This document shows, piece by piece, positions 16,086 to 25,419 of a DNA stretch of 64,000 nucleotides (positions within the stretch are counted from its first letter, which is position 1; the number at the start of each line of letters is the position of its first letter). The DNA is from Dyadobacter sp. UC 10 (GTDB lineage: Bacteria; Bacteroidota; Bacteroidia; Cytophagales; Spirosomataceae): the NCBI RefSeq assembly GCF_008369915.1, contig NZ_VSRN01000001.1, positions 248,001 to 312,000 of the forward strand, in the 5' to 3' direction. Below the pieces are notes generated by a model. The model saw only the letters and a list, made by a program, of their open reading frames with translations, was not told the DNA's origin and did not search any database. The position numbers and the translations under genes are program-made.

Positions 16086-17645
16086 ATGAGATTTACTTTT
16101 TTGATTTTGCTTTTCTGCGTTTTTCAGCATATTTCTCAGGCTGGCGAGCGGCTGTCAAAAAAAGATCCTGAACTGAATTTTGAAAAATTCTGGCAAATAT
16201 TTGACCGTAATTATGCTCATTTTGAAAATAGGAAGATAGATTGGCAACAACAGTATCAAAGTTTTAGGCCTGCAATTAATAGACATACAACTGATGAGCA
16301 ATTACTGACTGCCTTGAATGAAATGGTAGCTCCGCTAAAAGATGGGCACGTGGTCATTTCTCCGACAGGGGATTTAGCCGCAAGTGCCAAATATTCCAGA
16401 TTCTTTCAAGAGTTCCCCACCAAGGATCTGCAAGCAAAATTCCATGAGGTAACACTTGATAATTTACAAAAGCAGGGATTCGGTCCATTTAAAAAGTTCC
16501 AAAGCGAACCCTATCAGATTGGCGGTTACTGCAGATCGGCAAACTTTGGATATATCCAAATAAATGGATTCGGCGGTATGCCAATTGAGCTGTTTACGAA
16601 ACAATTGGATGAAATGGTGCATGAATTTGCCGACGTAAAGGCACTCATTATCGACATTCGTATCAATGGCGGAGGTTCACCAGCATATCTGAATGCATTA
16701 GTGGGCCGACTTACCCAGGTTAAACGATTGGTTGGGTACGGACGCACCCGTACCGGTAAACCTAAAAACGATTTTACTTCCTGGACTGCTTATCAGATAG
16801 CACCTCAGGGTACTAAACAATTGGTTAAACCAACAATCCTGTTGACAAGTGGTGCCACGATCAGTGCCGGTGATCATTGCGCCATGTACCTCAAGGAGTT
16901 TCCCTACGTCAGACAAATAGGTGAAAACACAAACGGCATTTTTTCTTCCATGCATGGAGAGCGCTTACCGAACGGCTGGCATATTGCATTATCGAACGGA
17001 CAGACGGTAAGCAGCAAACGAATCAGTTATGAAGGTGTAGGCGTTCCCGTCGATGTTTTGGCTCTGCATTCACGTACTGATATGCTGACGGGTAAGGACG
17101 CAGCCCTGGCAAAGGCCTTTGCATATCTTGAAATAAACCAGCCAACACTTGCGAAGAAAACTATTTGCCATGAACAGATTGCATTAAATTATTATGCAGA
17201 TAGCCTGCTGATTAATAAAACCTATGGCGATATTACCGCATATTCAAATGGCCTGGTGGAAGAGGATGCTACTTTATTAGCTCCTTTTTCCAAAAAATGC
17301 AATTCTTTGCAATCTGTTTACAAATCGGACGGTTTAGAAACACGAATAAAAGCGGAAGAATTTGCCGACTCAACCTTTCATCGCCAAAATATAGCGCATC
17401 GTTTTTATGTACGTACGCATTCGCCAATTCGCGCTAAAAGAAGGTGGCCGTTTGCCAAACGAAACGGCCGGCGTCTAACCATTGCTCACCATATTAATAT
17501 TGCTGATAAAAACTATGTCCGCTTGCATCTCAGTCAGGGTGGGTGGAAAGGGGAGACTGTTTTGGTTGTGGTTAATAATCAGGGCACAGTTGTGGAGCAT
17601 TGCTTTTTATCCTACGATTATTTAAGCCGTCAGTTCTATCAATGA
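16086..17645 (+). CDS. Secreted S41 family (C-terminal processing/tricorn-like) peptidase
   Basis: I chose the ATG at 16086, which directly gives a signal peptide (MRFTFLILLFCVFQHISQA); a GTG at 16077 in frame is possible. The 519-residue protein has the N-terminal helical S41 region (FEKFWQIFDRNYAHFENRKIDW), a LKDGHVVI motif, and the protease core with DVKALIIDIRINGGGSPAYLNAL, then TSGATISAGD, where the nucleophile Ser sits, and GENTNG. This is family S41, serine peptidases that cleave near the C-terminus of proteins. After about residue 375 comes a 145-residue extension with no recognised domain. The gene is AT-richer than its neighbours. Confidence 0.87.
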   Translation: MRFTFLILLFCVFQHISQAGERLSKKDPELNFEKFWQIFDRNYAHFENRKIDWQQQYQSFRPAINRHTTDEQLLTALNEMVAPLKDGHVVISPTGDLAASAKYSRFFQEFPTKDLQAKFHEVTLDNLQKQGFGPFKKFQSEPYQIGGYCRSANFGYIQINGFGGMPIELFTKQLDEMVHEFADVKALIIDIRINGGGSPAYLNALVGRLTQVKRLVGYGRTRTGKPKNDFTSWTAYQIAPQGTKQLVKPTILLTSGATISAGDHCAMYLKEFPYVRQIGENTNGIFSSMHGERLPNGWHIALSNGQTVSSKRISYEGVGVPVDVLALHSRTDMLTGKDAALAKAFAYLEINQPTLAKKTICHEQIALNYYADSLLINKTYGDITAYSNGLVEEDATLLAPFSKKCNSLQSVYKSDGLETRIKAEEFADSTFHRQNIAHRFYVRTHSPIRAKRRWPFAKRNGRRLTIAHHINIADKNYVRLHLSQGGWKGETVLVVVNNQGTVVEHCFLSYDYLSRQFYQ

Positions 17646-17787
17646 TGTTAAGTAAGCAATGCCTGTCGTTTTCTTTTAAGCAACTGATATAACCGGCGCA
17701 GAGATCCCGGCTGCTATCAAATAGTAACTGCATAAAGGTATTTTGATATATTTACGATTTATTCAACGATCTCTTTAAGCTTTACCG

Positions 17788-18459
17788 ATGAAATTTATCG
17801 TTCCCTTCTTACTGTCAACTGCCCTCATATGTTGCAAGGCAAAAAGAGACGAGAACATATCAGCGACAGAAACCTTGAAGAGTCCACCGGTTGCGGAACA
17901 TAAATCAGACTCGAGCGAGGAGGTCAGGAAATCGAAAATTGCACTCCCGGGTATTAACTTTGGCATTTCCCTCAAAGAATATCAGGCAGCCAACAAGTAC
18001 ATATTACAGGGTTTCGGTGCAAATACCTATTTCGTAAAGCCCCTTTTCAACAACCAGTCGCAATTATTTAAAATCGAGCTTGCAGGGATCAGCCGTAACG
18101 CTTCTTATTCTGATACCAAACTTTGGGAGGATCACAAGAATCTGATCTCATTCTTGGAGGCTGACAATGGAACCCCTAAGACATTGTCTTCTGCTCCAAA
18201 GTTAAGTGAGATAAAACCAGGAGGGATTGAATGGACACATTCGTGGTCCAATTTCTCGAAACGGATTAAGGTTGGGATAGCCCAGGGAACAACCGGCGAA
18301 ACTTATGAGGTGATCGGGTGGATTTATGATCAATCTATGCTGAAGAAAAAAAAACTTGCTGATTCTTTAATGACACACCCTCAGAAAAAAACCGTTGCCA
18401 AATCTAAAAAACGCGGAAAGCGCGCTAAGAATTCAGAACGGTCTGCTACGCCAAACTGA
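17788..18459 (+). CDS. Hypothetical lipoprotein with basic C-terminal tail
   Basis: This 223-residue protein has a short hydrophobic N-terminus with two Cys (LSTALICC) compatible with a lipoprotein signal. A Ser/Glu/Lys-rich linker follows (residues 25-50), then a folded region (about 52-185) with ALPGINFGISLKEYQAANKY and GGIEWTHSWSNFSKRIKVGIA. The last 30 residues are very basic (KKTVAKSKKRGKRAKNS). No family was recognised. It follows the S41 gene after 142 bp on the same strand and shares its AT-rich composition; it converges on the pseudouridine synthase gene with only 12 bp between stops. Confidence 0.7.
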   Translation: MKFIVPFLLSTALICCKAKRDENISATETLKSPPVAEHKSDSSEEVRKSKIALPGINFGISLKEYQAANKYILQGFGANTYFVKPLFNNQSQLFKIELAGISRNASYSDTKLWEDHKNLISFLEADNGTPKTLSSAPKLSEIKPGGIEWTHSWSNFSKRIKVGIAQGTTGETYEVIGWIYDQSMLKKKKLADSLMTHPQKKTVAKSKKRGKRAKNSERSATPN

Positions 18460-18471
18460 TATTCCTGTTTA

Positions 18472-19203
18472 TCAGTTAAGCCCGTTGAACTGCTCCCGGC
18501 TGCTAATATCCAGTTTCAGCACGTCCGACATTCTCCCGAACTCAGGACTTACCTCTCCCCGGATTTCCATTACTGAGTTGACGACAGGGTGGTTAAATTG
18601 AATATCCATCGCATGCAGCAACATAGTTTCCATCCCGAACTTCTCCTTGAAAAACCGGTTCTGTTTATTACAACCATGCGGCCGGTCGCCAATAATTGGG
18701 TGCATGATGTGCGCCATGTGCTTTCTGAGCTGGTGCATACGGCCCGTGGTAGGTTTTAGCTCCACGAGCGAATATCTGGAAGTGGGGTGCGCGCCGGTTT
18801 GGAACGGAACCTCGGTTCTTTGCAGGGTTTTGAAAGCGGTGAATGCTTCCTGGACGGTCCCGTCGTCCCGTTTGAGCGGGTAGTCAATCTCGCAGGAGTC
18901 GGGCGTAAAACCCCGTACTATTGCCTGATAAGTCTTCTTCACCAACCCGTTCTGGAATTGCTGCTGCATCAGGCTGTTGATTTCCTCACTTAATGCAAAT
19001 AACAATACCCCAGACGTTTTTCTGTCCAGCCTATGAACCGGGTAAACCCGCTGGCCGAGCTGATCCCGCAGGATTTGGACGGCGAACTGATCCGAATCTG
19101 CTGCGAGCTGCGTGCGGTGGACGAGCATGCCGTGCGGTTTGTTAATTGCCACCAGGTATTCATCCTGGTAAAGGATCGGGAGAGTTGAAATAATTTCAGG
19201 CAC
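18472..19203 (-). CDS. truC: RluA-family pseudouridine synthase, TruC-like
   Basis: Pseudouridine synthases of this family isomerise uridine in tRNA or rRNA; TruC acts on U65 of some tRNAs. The 243-residue protein has no S4 domain and starts directly with ILYQDEYLVAINKPHGMLVH. The catalytic Asp is D60 in VHRLDRKTSGVLLFA. Further family motifs are KKTYQAIVRG, LVELKPTTGRMHQLRKHMAHIMHPIIGD and LLHAMDIQFNHP. Length and absence of S4 fit TruC better than RluC/D. It starts 3 bp after the stop of the upstream methyltransferase gene. Confidence 0.87.
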   Translation of the reverse strand: MPEIISTLPILYQDEYLVAINKPHGMLVHRTQLAADSDQFAVQILRDQLGQRVYPVHRLDRKTSGVLLFALSEEINSLMQQQFQNGLVKKTYQAIVRGFTPDSCEIDYPLKRDDGTVQEAFTAFKTLQRTEVPFQTGAHPTSRYSLVELKPTTGRMHQLRKHMAHIMHPIIGDRPHGCNKQNRFFKEKFGMETMLLHAMDIQFNHPVVNSVMEIRGEVSPEFGRMSDVLKLDISSREQFNGLN

Positions 19204-19206
19204 CGG

Positions 19207-19947
19207 CTAGAAAATCGATAACTGTTTTTCAGATTTTTCGGTCAGCACGGCGTAAGAGCTTGGTTTGATGCCGCGCAGATACGGAAACAATCTGAGCAGG
19301 CCATATTTGAACCTGGTCAAAAAAAGCCCGGTTGGGTTGTTCTTAAATAATGGTTTGATCACATCTTCATGATACAAGTGACAGATATCCTTCTTCACCT
19401 GAAAATTTTCAGAAGAAAGCAAAAATCGAAAAAGTGCGGGCGTGTAAATATTAATATGGCCGTAGGATAGAAAATGCTTGACCTTTCTATCTACATAGAA
19501 CGAAAAATCAATAGGTACCTCAAAGATCTGGTAACGGGAAACCCGCTTGATCTCTCTCAGCAGAATCCTTTCATGCTCAACGTGTTCCAATACATGCGAG
19601 CAGATCACGAGGTCAAAATGATTGTCAGGATAGGGAATCCGATATCCGTCAAAAAGGAGCACATCATTTAAATGCCTGATATTCTTTTCTTTGATCAGGG
19701 CAATGCCGCTTTCTGAAATCTCCACGCAATTCAGATCTTCGCAAAAATTAAATTCCGATAACCACTTGAGGATACTACCCTCCCCCGCCCCCACTTCAAG
19801 CACATTCCTGAACTGGATGTGCTTTGCCAGCTCAATGATATTGAGCGCTTTATATTTGGCGCCTGTATTACGCCAGGCAACTGAGGCCTGATCATACTGA
19901 ACGGAATAAGAGTCTTTTATGTTTCCTGAGATTTGCATAAACTTCAA
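19207..19947 (-). CDS. Class I SAM-dependent methyltransferase
   Basis: The 246-residue protein has the Rossmann-type SAM site: motif I VLEVGAGEGSIL (about residues 49-60), an acidic residue ending strand 2 (NCVEISESG), and motif IV/post-I HFDLVICSHVLEHVEHERILLREIKRV, typical of methyltransferase type 11/12 enzymes. The C-terminal third is less conserved and holds aromatic and basic residues (FLSYGHINIYTPALFRFLL), which resemble enzymes acting on surface-glycan or lipid intermediates. The substrate is unknown. The gene is followed by the TruC-like gene after 3 bp and preceded by a DUF1361 membrane-protein gene after 37 bp. Confidence 0.85.
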   Translation of the reverse strand: MKFMQISGNIKDSYSVQYDQASVAWRNTGAKYKALNIIELAKHIQFRNVLEVGAGEGSILKWLSEFNFCEDLNCVEISESGIALIKEKNIRHLNDVLLFDGYRIPYPDNHFDLVICSHVLEHVEHERILLREIKRVSRYQIFEVPIDFSFYVDRKVKHFLSYGHINIYTPALFRFLLSSENFQVKKDICHLYHEDVIKPLFKNNPTGLFLTRFKYGLLRLFPYLRGIKPSSYAVLTEKSEKQLSIF

Positions 19948-19984
19948 AGGATAGCATTCTTACAATGCGCCCGAAAGCAGAAAT

Positions 19985-20707
19985 TCACTGGTGTTTTTTG
20001 TTGTATCTAATACGGAAACGGATTATGCCCCACAAAACCAGATATAAAACCCCCAGTAACAATCCGATTTCCAGGCTGAAAACCAGTGCGGTCCTGTCCA
20101 TAATGCTTTCAAACAGATTGGTTATTATCAATCCCGGTTCGTGAATGATATCCCAGCTGTTCATTCTTCTGACCCTGCCCAGATACACGCCGAACCCTGC
20201 AAGGGGAAGACTGATTACCAGCATCATATTAGCCGTCCCTCTATAAAAAACCCTCCTCCACGCCCTGTGTATCCAGTAAAGAGAGACCAATCCGTTAAAA
20301 AGACTAACCTCCGCGTAGAAAAAAAGCATGATGGTGTCATGCCAGGTCAGATCTCTTTGATAGTCAACGGTTAAATGCGCCAGATCTGTGATCATGTAGG
20401 GCGCATTCGGGAAAAATGCCAGCCAGGCAATGCTGATCAGCAACAGTGTTACCGGAATTTCCGGGAAACGTTTTGTAATACTGTCCGCAAAAAAAGCGAC
20501 CAGTAGCGGGATCCAGCTCAGAAACAAATTCCAGTCCATCGAAAAGTCGACGGGAGCGTTAAAGAATATCCTGATTAAATGGAAGAAAACCGCGGCAAGA
20601 CTCAGCACCAACAATAGCAATAGCGAAAACAAACCCTCCATCGTGATGATCGGCGGGTCGGATACGCTAAACTTGTAATTCCTTATCCAATCTATTAAAC
20701 GGTCCAA
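19985..20707 (-). CDS. DUF1361 integral membrane protein
   Basis: The 240-residue protein has about six hydrophobic segments and the signature of DUF1361: WLAFFPNAPYMITDLAHL with a following WHDTIMLF, and GRVRRMNSWDII in a loop. The function of this family is not known. It probably lies in an operon with the methyltransferase and pseudouridine synthase genes downstream. A start at Met1 or at the internal Met23 would both keep the membrane segments. Confidence 0.82.
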   Translation of the reverse strand: MDRLIDWIRNYKFSVSDPPIITMEGLFSLLLLLVLSLAAVFFHLIRIFFNAPVDFSMDWNLFLSWIPLLVAFFADSITKRFPEIPVTLLLISIAWLAFFPNAPYMITDLAHLTVDYQRDLTWHDTIMLFFYAEVSLFNGLVSLYWIHRAWRRVFYRGTANMMLVISLPLAGFGVYLGRVRRMNSWDIIHEPGLIITNLFESIMDRTALVFSLEIGLLLGVLYLVLWGIIRFRIRYNKKHQ

Positions 20708-20872
20708 ACGTACTCAATTTAGGTTCATGCATGTCGACTATAAAGCAAGACAAATGAAAAGGAAAAATAGTAACCGAGTACTATATCACAGTTTTCATTA
20801 CAGAAAACATTGCTATAGTGCCAGAACCAATTTTGCTTCGTTGCCTAACGTTGACAAAAACTGAATAAAATG

Positions 20873-22144
20873 TTATGCCTGAGAAGGGTTTTTGAATTCT
20901 TTTTTAGGCTTGCGTCGTTTTTGCCCGCCGCCCGGCCTGGAACTTTCCTTGGATCCGGAAGGTCTTTTTCGTCCGGGAACCTTAAAACGTTTCGGTTCGA
21001 AAAGTGGCGCCTCGCCCAGGCCCAGCTCTTTGGTAACGGATTTCTTCTCCAATTCCTTTTCAAAAAGCCGCTCTATTTTCAGAACATATTTCTGATCCTG
21101 CTCATTGATGAAGGTAATCGCAGTTCCTTTGGATTCGGCACGTGCCGTACGCCCTATACGGTGAACGTAATCTTCAGGATCGCGCGGAACGTCGTAATTG
21201 ACCACGTGACTTAAATTATCAATATCTATCCCGCGGGACAAAACGTCTGTGGCTACCAGGACCGGAAACTGCCTGTTCTTAAAATTTCTTAACACAATCT
21301 CCCGGTCGGCCTGCTCTGAATCTGACGAAATGCCATGCGCATCCATTCCCAATTTGCGCAGCGAACGGACAATCGGCTCAACCGTGGATTTGCGGGAAGT
21401 GAAGAGCACCATGCTCGTACTTTGAACCTGACTTAGCAGGTGCAGCAGCAGCGGTAACTTCTGCTCATCGCTGGCCAGGTAAAATTGCTGGTCGATGCGA
21501 TCAGCCGGACGCGAAACTGCGAGCCGGATTTCCTCAGGATTTTGCAGGATTCTTTTGGCCAGCTCATTGATCTTGGACGGCATGGTAGCCGAAAACATCA
21601 ACGTTTGTCTTTTAGCTGGCAGAAAGCTCATTATTTTAAGGATATCTCCCAGAAAACCCATATCGAGCATCCGGTCTGCTTCATCGAGCACCAAATGCTT
21701 GATGTCACTGAAATTCACATAACCGAGCTGCAAATGTGCGATCAGCCTGCCCGGGGTAGCAATGATAATGTCGGCGCCCTGGGTCAATGCCTTTTTCTGC
21801 TGGTCCCACTCCGGACCCTTGTTTCCACCGTAAACAGCAATGCTGGTCGCGCCTACGAAATAGCCCAGTCCCTGGATCTGCTGATCGATCTGAACAGCCA
21901 GTTCGCGGGTTGGTACCAGGATCAATGCGCCTGTGTGCACATTGGATTCGTGGGCAACTTTGTCTAAAATAGGAATGAGATATGCAGCTGTTTTGCCGGT
22001 GCCTGTTTGTGCGCAGGCCAGCAGGTCTTTGCCGTCAAGTATGTAGGGAATTGCCTGCTCCTGAATGGGGGTCGCCTGCTTGTAGTTCATAGATTCCACG
22101 GCGTTGATTACGTCTTCGTGGAGTTCAAATTCGTCGAAATTCAA
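20873..22144 (-). CDS. rhlE: DEAD-box RNA helicase, RhlE-like
   Basis: This 423-residue helicase remodels RNA with ATP. All motifs are present: Q motif YKQATPIQEQAIPYIL, I AQTGTGKTAAYL, Ia PTRELAVQ, II DEAD (VLDEADRMLDMGF), III SAT, IV VLFTSRKS, V ATDVLSRGIDID and VI HRIGRTARAESKG. The C-terminal tail after residue 370 is basic and rich in Lys, Arg, Pro (PGRKRPSGSKES, KRRKPKKEF), as in RhlE proteins that bind rRNA or act in cold adaptation. The chosen start lies 90 bp after a TATATTTG box. Confidence 0.93.
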   Translation of the reverse strand: MNFDEFELHEDVINAVESMNYKQATPIQEQAIPYILDGKDLLACAQTGTGKTAAYLIPILDKVAHESNVHTGALILVPTRELAVQIDQQIQGLGYFVGATSIAVYGGNKGPEWDQQKKALTQGADIIIATPGRLIAHLQLGYVNFSDIKHLVLDEADRMLDMGFLGDILKIMSFLPAKRQTLMFSATMPSKINELAKRILQNPEEIRLAVSRPADRIDQQFYLASDEQKLPLLLHLLSQVQSTSMVLFTSRKSTVEPIVRSLRKLGMDAHGISSDSEQADREIVLRNFKNRQFPVLVATDVLSRGIDIDNLSHVVNYDVPRDPEDYVHRIGRTARAESKGTAITFINEQDQKYVLKIERLFEKELEKKSVTKELGLGEAPLFEPKRFKVPGRKRPSGSKESSRPGGGQKRRKPKKEFKNPSQA

Positions 22145-22233
22145 AATTCAGCTTTTAATCTGCCACGTTATGGCAGCGTGTTATAGAAAGAGCTGACTTA
22201 AGTTTTCCGAGTCAGCAAACCGCTTGATTTTAA

Positions 22234-22241
22234 CAAATATA
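22234..22241 (-). promoter_or_regulatory. Putative -7 element of the helicase gene
   Basis: On the minus strand TATATTTG fits TAnnTTTG exactly and lies about 90 bp before the helicase start. No TTG at the preferred spacing was found. Confidence 0.35.
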
Positions 22242-22273
22242 ACAAAACGAAGGACAAATTAAAACCTGCAACT

Positions 22274-22304
22274 GAAAAACGGAGCCCAAAGATTGAGCCC
22301 CGTT
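22274..22304 (-). terminator. Intrinsic terminator after the DUF779 gene
   Basis: On the minus strand a 10-bp stem (22304-22295 with 22287-22278, two G-U pairs), a 7-nt loop and a following T-run (22279-22275) lie 24 bp after the DUF779 stop. It would end the aldehyde dehydrogenase transcript. Confidence 0.65.
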
Positions 22305-22327
22305 TCTGACTTTTGCCCATTAAGATA

Positions 22328-22696
22328 CTATTCCCCGATGGCCGCCAGCCCCCTCTCTTCTTCCGCGGTGTATAGCCGGGATTTGGTAATAAACCGAATT
22401 CCCAGCGGAATTTCGAGAGAAAAACTGGACCCGCGGCCACTTGTCACGTCGATGGTGAGCTGGGTATGCTTCCAGTATTCAAACTGATCGCGGCTCATAT
22501 AGAATTCGCAGCCGGCGATTTCACCCAGCATCACGTCACTTTCCGAAGTCCTGAATTCTCCTTTCGGAAAGCACATTGGTTGCGATCCGTCACAACATCC
22601 TCCGCTCTGGTGGAACATCAGCGGGCCGTTGCTATCCCGAAGCTGGTCCACAATTTTTTCAGCTTCCGGTGTGATCAATACTCTGGCCGTGCCCAT
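22328..22696 (-). CDS. DUF779 family protein
   Basis: This 122-residue protein belongs to DUF779, a small family that is regularly encoded next to aldehyde dehydrogenases. The mark of the family is LMFHQSGGCCDGSQPMCFP, with three Cys that could hold a metal or be redox active, followed by DVMLGEIAGCEFYMSRDQFEYWKHTQLTIDV. The function is not established. The gene follows the dehydrogenase after 6 bp and precedes a terminator-like hairpin, so it is the last gene of a two-gene operon. Confidence 0.9.
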   Translation of the reverse strand: MGTARVLITPEAEKIVDQLRDSNGPLMFHQSGGCCDGSQPMCFPKGEFRTSESDVMLGEIAGCEFYMSRDQFEYWKHTQLTIDVTSGRGSSFSLEIPLGIRFITKSRLYTAEEERGLAAIGE

Positions 22697-22702
22697 AACA
22701 AA

Positions 22703-24256
22703 TCAGAAAAACCCAAGTTTATTCTGGTCGTAGGAAATCAGCATATTTTTAGTCTGCCGGTAATAGCCCAGCATCATTTTATGATTTTCCCGGCCAAAAC
22801 CTGACTTTTTATACCCTCCGAAAGGAGCGTGCGCCGGATAAGCGTGATAGTTATTTACCCAAACCCTGCCCGCCTGGATCGCTCTCGGAACCTGGTAAAT
22901 CTCATGCGCGTCTCGCGTCCAGACGCCCGCGCCTAGTCCATATAGAGTATCGTTCGCGATAGCGATTGCCTCCTCGGTCGTTTTGAAGGTGGTAACGCAA
23001 ACCACCGGACCGAAAATCTCCTCCTGAAAAATCCGCATTTTGTTGTGGCCTTTGAATATGGTCGGCTTGATGTAATAGCCCCCGGAAATGCCATTTTCAA
23101 AAGTCTGCGCTTCTCCTCCTGCGAGCACTTCTGCGCCTTCCTCCTTACCGATCTTCAAGTACGAAAGGATTTTTTCATATTGATCATTCGAAGCCTGCGC
23201 ACCCATCATGGTACTGGCTTCGAGCGGGTGGCCCATTTTGATCGCGTTCGTCCTTTGAATGACGCGCTCTATGAATTTATCGTAAATGCTTTCGTGTACC
23301 AGCATCCGCGACGGGCAGGTACAAACCTCTCCCTGGTTCAATGCAAAAAGCACGGCACCTTCGATGGCCTTATCGAAAAATGCATCATCCTCGTCGGCAA
23401 CGGAGGGGAAAAATATGTTCGGAGACTTACCTCCCAGCTCCATCGTGACCGGGATCAGGTTATCTGAGGCATATTGCATGATCAGCCGGCCCGTCGTGGT
23501 TTCTCCGGTGAATGCCACTTTGGCGACTCTTGGAGACGATGCCAGCGGCTTGCCGGCTTCTACCCCGAAACCCGTTACGATATTGAGCACACCCTTTGGC
23601 AGAATATCGCCGATCAACTCCATTAAAACCATAATGGAAGTAGGCGTTTGTTCAGCAGGTTTCACTACCACACAGCAGCCCGCAGCCAGTGCCGGGGCAA
23701 TTTTCCATGTAGCCATGAGTAGCGGGAAATTCCACGGGATAATCTGCGCAACGACGCCTAGGGGCTCATGCAAGTTGATGCAGACCGTATTTTCATCATG
23801 TTCCGAAACGCTCCCTTCTTCCGCGCGGATCACACCGGCGAAGTACCGAAAATGGTCGACGCATAGCGGCAGATCTGCGGCCCGGGTTTCGCGGATTGCT
23901 TTTCCGTTATCAATGGTCTCTACTACGGCCAGGTATTCGAGATTATCCTCAATCACCTGGGCGATTTTCAGCAGCAGGTTACTGCGGTAAGTGGCGGCTG
24001 TTTTACTCCATGCTGGAAACGCAGCGTGCGCGGCGTCCAAGGCTTTGTCAATATCCTCTTTGGTAGACCTCGCTGCCTTTGTAAATACCTGACCATCAAT
24101 AGGTGACAGATTATCGAAGTACTCACCTTTAACCGGCTCAACGAACTCACCGTTAATGAAGTTTCCATATTTTTCCTTGAACTCAGGCCTCTGGGCCAGG
24201 TTCTGCGCAACATTACTCTTACTTTCTGTAACTGGGTTTTGGGTTATCGTATCCAT
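22703..24256 (-). CDS. NAD-dependent aldehyde dehydrogenase, AcoD/ExaC type
   Basis: This 517-residue enzyme oxidises aldehydes to acids. The catalytic Cys is C312 in [11 protein letters not shown], the general base E273 in MELGGKSPN, and the oxyanion Asn lies in IIPWNFPLL (residues 172-180). The Cys doublet C312/C314 is typical of the acetaldehyde/chloroacetaldehyde dehydrogenases found with DUF779. The gene lies divergent from an AraC regulator. A box fitting TAnnTTTG (24299-24292) and an inverted-repeat half-site lie before it, suggesting induction by an aldehyde or alcohol. Confidence 0.93.
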   Translation of the reverse strand: MDTITQNPVTESKSNVAQNLAQRPEFKEKYGNFINGEFVEPVKGEYFDNLSPIDGQVFTKAARSTKEDIDKALDAAHAAFPAWSKTAATYRSNLLLKIAQVIEDNLEYLAVVETIDNGKAIRETRAADLPLCVDHFRYFAGVIRAEEGSVSEHDENTVCINLHEPLGVVAQIIPWNFPLLMATWKIAPALAAGCCVVVKPAEQTPTSIMVLMELIGDILPKGVLNIVTGFGVEAGKPLASSPRVAKVAFTGETTTGRLIMQYASDNLIPVTMELGGKSPNIFFPSVADEDDAFFDKAIEGAVLFALNQGEVCTCPSRMLVHESIYDKFIERVIQRTNAIKMGHPLEASTMMGAQASNDQYEKILSYLKIGKEEGAEVLAGGEAQTFENGISGGYYIKPTIFKGHNKMRIFQEEIFGPVVCVTTFKTTEEAIAIANDTLYGLGAGVWTRDAHEIYQVPRAIQAGRVWVNNYHAYPAHAPFGGYKKSGFGRENHKMMLGYYRQTKNMLISYDQNKLGFF

Positions 24257-24291
24257 GATTTTAAACAGTGATTAAAAATGAATAATGGATA

Positions 24292-24332
24292 CAAACCTAG
24301 TAAGCACCCGCGTTACTCATTGGTACGATCGT
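24292..24332 (-). promoter_or_regulatory. Aldehyde dehydrogenase promoter with AraC-site candidate
   Basis: On the minus strand TAGGTTTG (24299-24292) fits the -7 consensus. No TTG lies at -33; that position is instead taken by GTACGATCGT at 24323-24332. The same decamer occurs inverted at 24422-24431. A missing -33 box with a bound site in its place fits an activator-dependent promoter. Confidence 0.5.
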
Positions 24333-24421
24333 TCCAGATTGTAGGATAAATATCTCATTTTATCAGAAATTAGTTATATTTATTGATGGAGAAAAGGAAG
24401 GAAAGAGGACGGGGACGATGG

Positions 24422-24431
24422 ACGATCGTAC
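24422..24431. promoter_or_regulatory. Second, inverted copy of the GTACGATCGT site
   Basis: ACGATCGTAC is the exact reverse complement of the decamer at 24323-24332. It lies 39 bp before the araC-type gene. Two inverted copies about 99 bp apart would allow looping or joint control of the divergent genes. Confidence 0.45.
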
Positions 24432-24470
24432 AAACAATAATCTTTAACAGACAATAAATAAATTCAGAAT

Positions 24471-25397
24471 ATGGCATTGGGGCATAAGTTGGGGATGGTG
24501 GCTCTTTCGGGTGAAAAGTCTTTGAAAACTTTGGTTGAGAACCGGCGGGCTTTTACTTTGGAAAACTGCGAGCTGAATCTGTTTGAGACATTGCAGGCCT
24601 CTCAACTGGTACCACTTACTTTTTCCGACTTTGTAATCACCAGTATGCTGCGGGGTAAAAAAGTAATGCATTTGTTTGACAACCCGGGCTTTGACTACCT
24701 GCCGGGCGAAACGGTGCTGGTACCTGCTAATGTGACGATGAAAATTGATTTTCCGGAAGCTGACCTGAACAACCCTACCCAGTGCATCGCCCTCGCGCTC
24801 GATCAGAATAAGATCCAGCAGATCGTCGACAGGCTCAACGACACCTATCCGAGGGAAGGCAAGCAGCAATACTGGAACCTGCATCACAATCAATACCATT
24901 TCCTCAATAATCTCGAACTTGCACAGACACTCAATAAGCTGATCCAAATCTGCTCCGGGTCGGCACTGGGAAAAGATATTCTGGCCGATCTGACACTGCA
25001 GGAACTGATCGTGCATATTATCCAGACACAAAACCTGGAAGCGACCGAGCAGACAGCTTACCTGCATGAAGACAGCCCGCTTGCATTTGTGGTCAATTAT
25101 ATCAGGGCCAATATCAGTGAGAAGATCCAGGTTGACGAGCTGAGCGAAAAAGCATGCATGAGCCGCGCTTCCTTTTACCGGGCGTTTAAGCGGGAGTTCA
25201 GCATCAGTCCGCTTGATTTTATTTTGAAAGAAAAGATTAAAAAAGCGAAACATCTTCTCTCGGAAACGCAGTCAAGCGTTACGGATATCTGTTATCAGCT
25301 GGGCTTTTCGGATTTGAACTATTTCGGAAGGCAGTTCAGGAAGTCGGAGGGCATTTCGCCTAGCCAGTACCGCAATGTTACGGATTCAAAATCCTGA
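24471..25397 (+). CDS. AraC family transcriptional activator of the aldehyde dehydrogenase operon
   Basis: The 308-residue protein has an N-terminal cupin-like sensor region (about residues 1-190) and a C-terminal AraC domain (about 195-300) with both helix-turn-helix units: IQVDELSEKACMSRASFYRAFKREFSISP and VTDICYQLGFSDLNYFGRQFRKSEGISPSQYR. The N-terminal part resembles the AraC_N type seen in regulators such as YqhC, which controls aldehyde-metabolising genes in E. coli. It faces the aldehyde dehydrogenase gene across 214 bp that holds two inverted copies of a decamer. Activation of that operon in response to aldehydes is the likely role. Confidence 0.88.
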   Translation: MALGHKLGMVALSGEKSLKTLVENRRAFTLENCELNLFETLQASQLVPLTFSDFVITSMLRGKKVMHLFDNPGFDYLPGETVLVPANVTMKIDFPEADLNNPTQCIALALDQNKIQQIVDRLNDTYPREGKQQYWNLHHNQYHFLNNLELAQTLNKLIQICSGSALGKDILADLTLQELIVHIIQTQNLEATEQTAYLHEDSPLAFVVNYIRANISEKIQVDELSEKACMSRASFYRAFKREFSISPLDFILKEKIKKAKHLLSETQSSVTDICYQLGFSDLNYFGRQFRKSEGISPSQYRNVTDSKS

Positions 25398-25419
25398 TAT
25401 TTGATCGAAAACGAAGCCT

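Noticed and set aside
24444..25253. 269-codon open frame on the minus strand opposite the AraC gene
   Set aside because: It is antisense to a clear AraC regulator, and its translation is Cys/His/Gln-rich without any domain.
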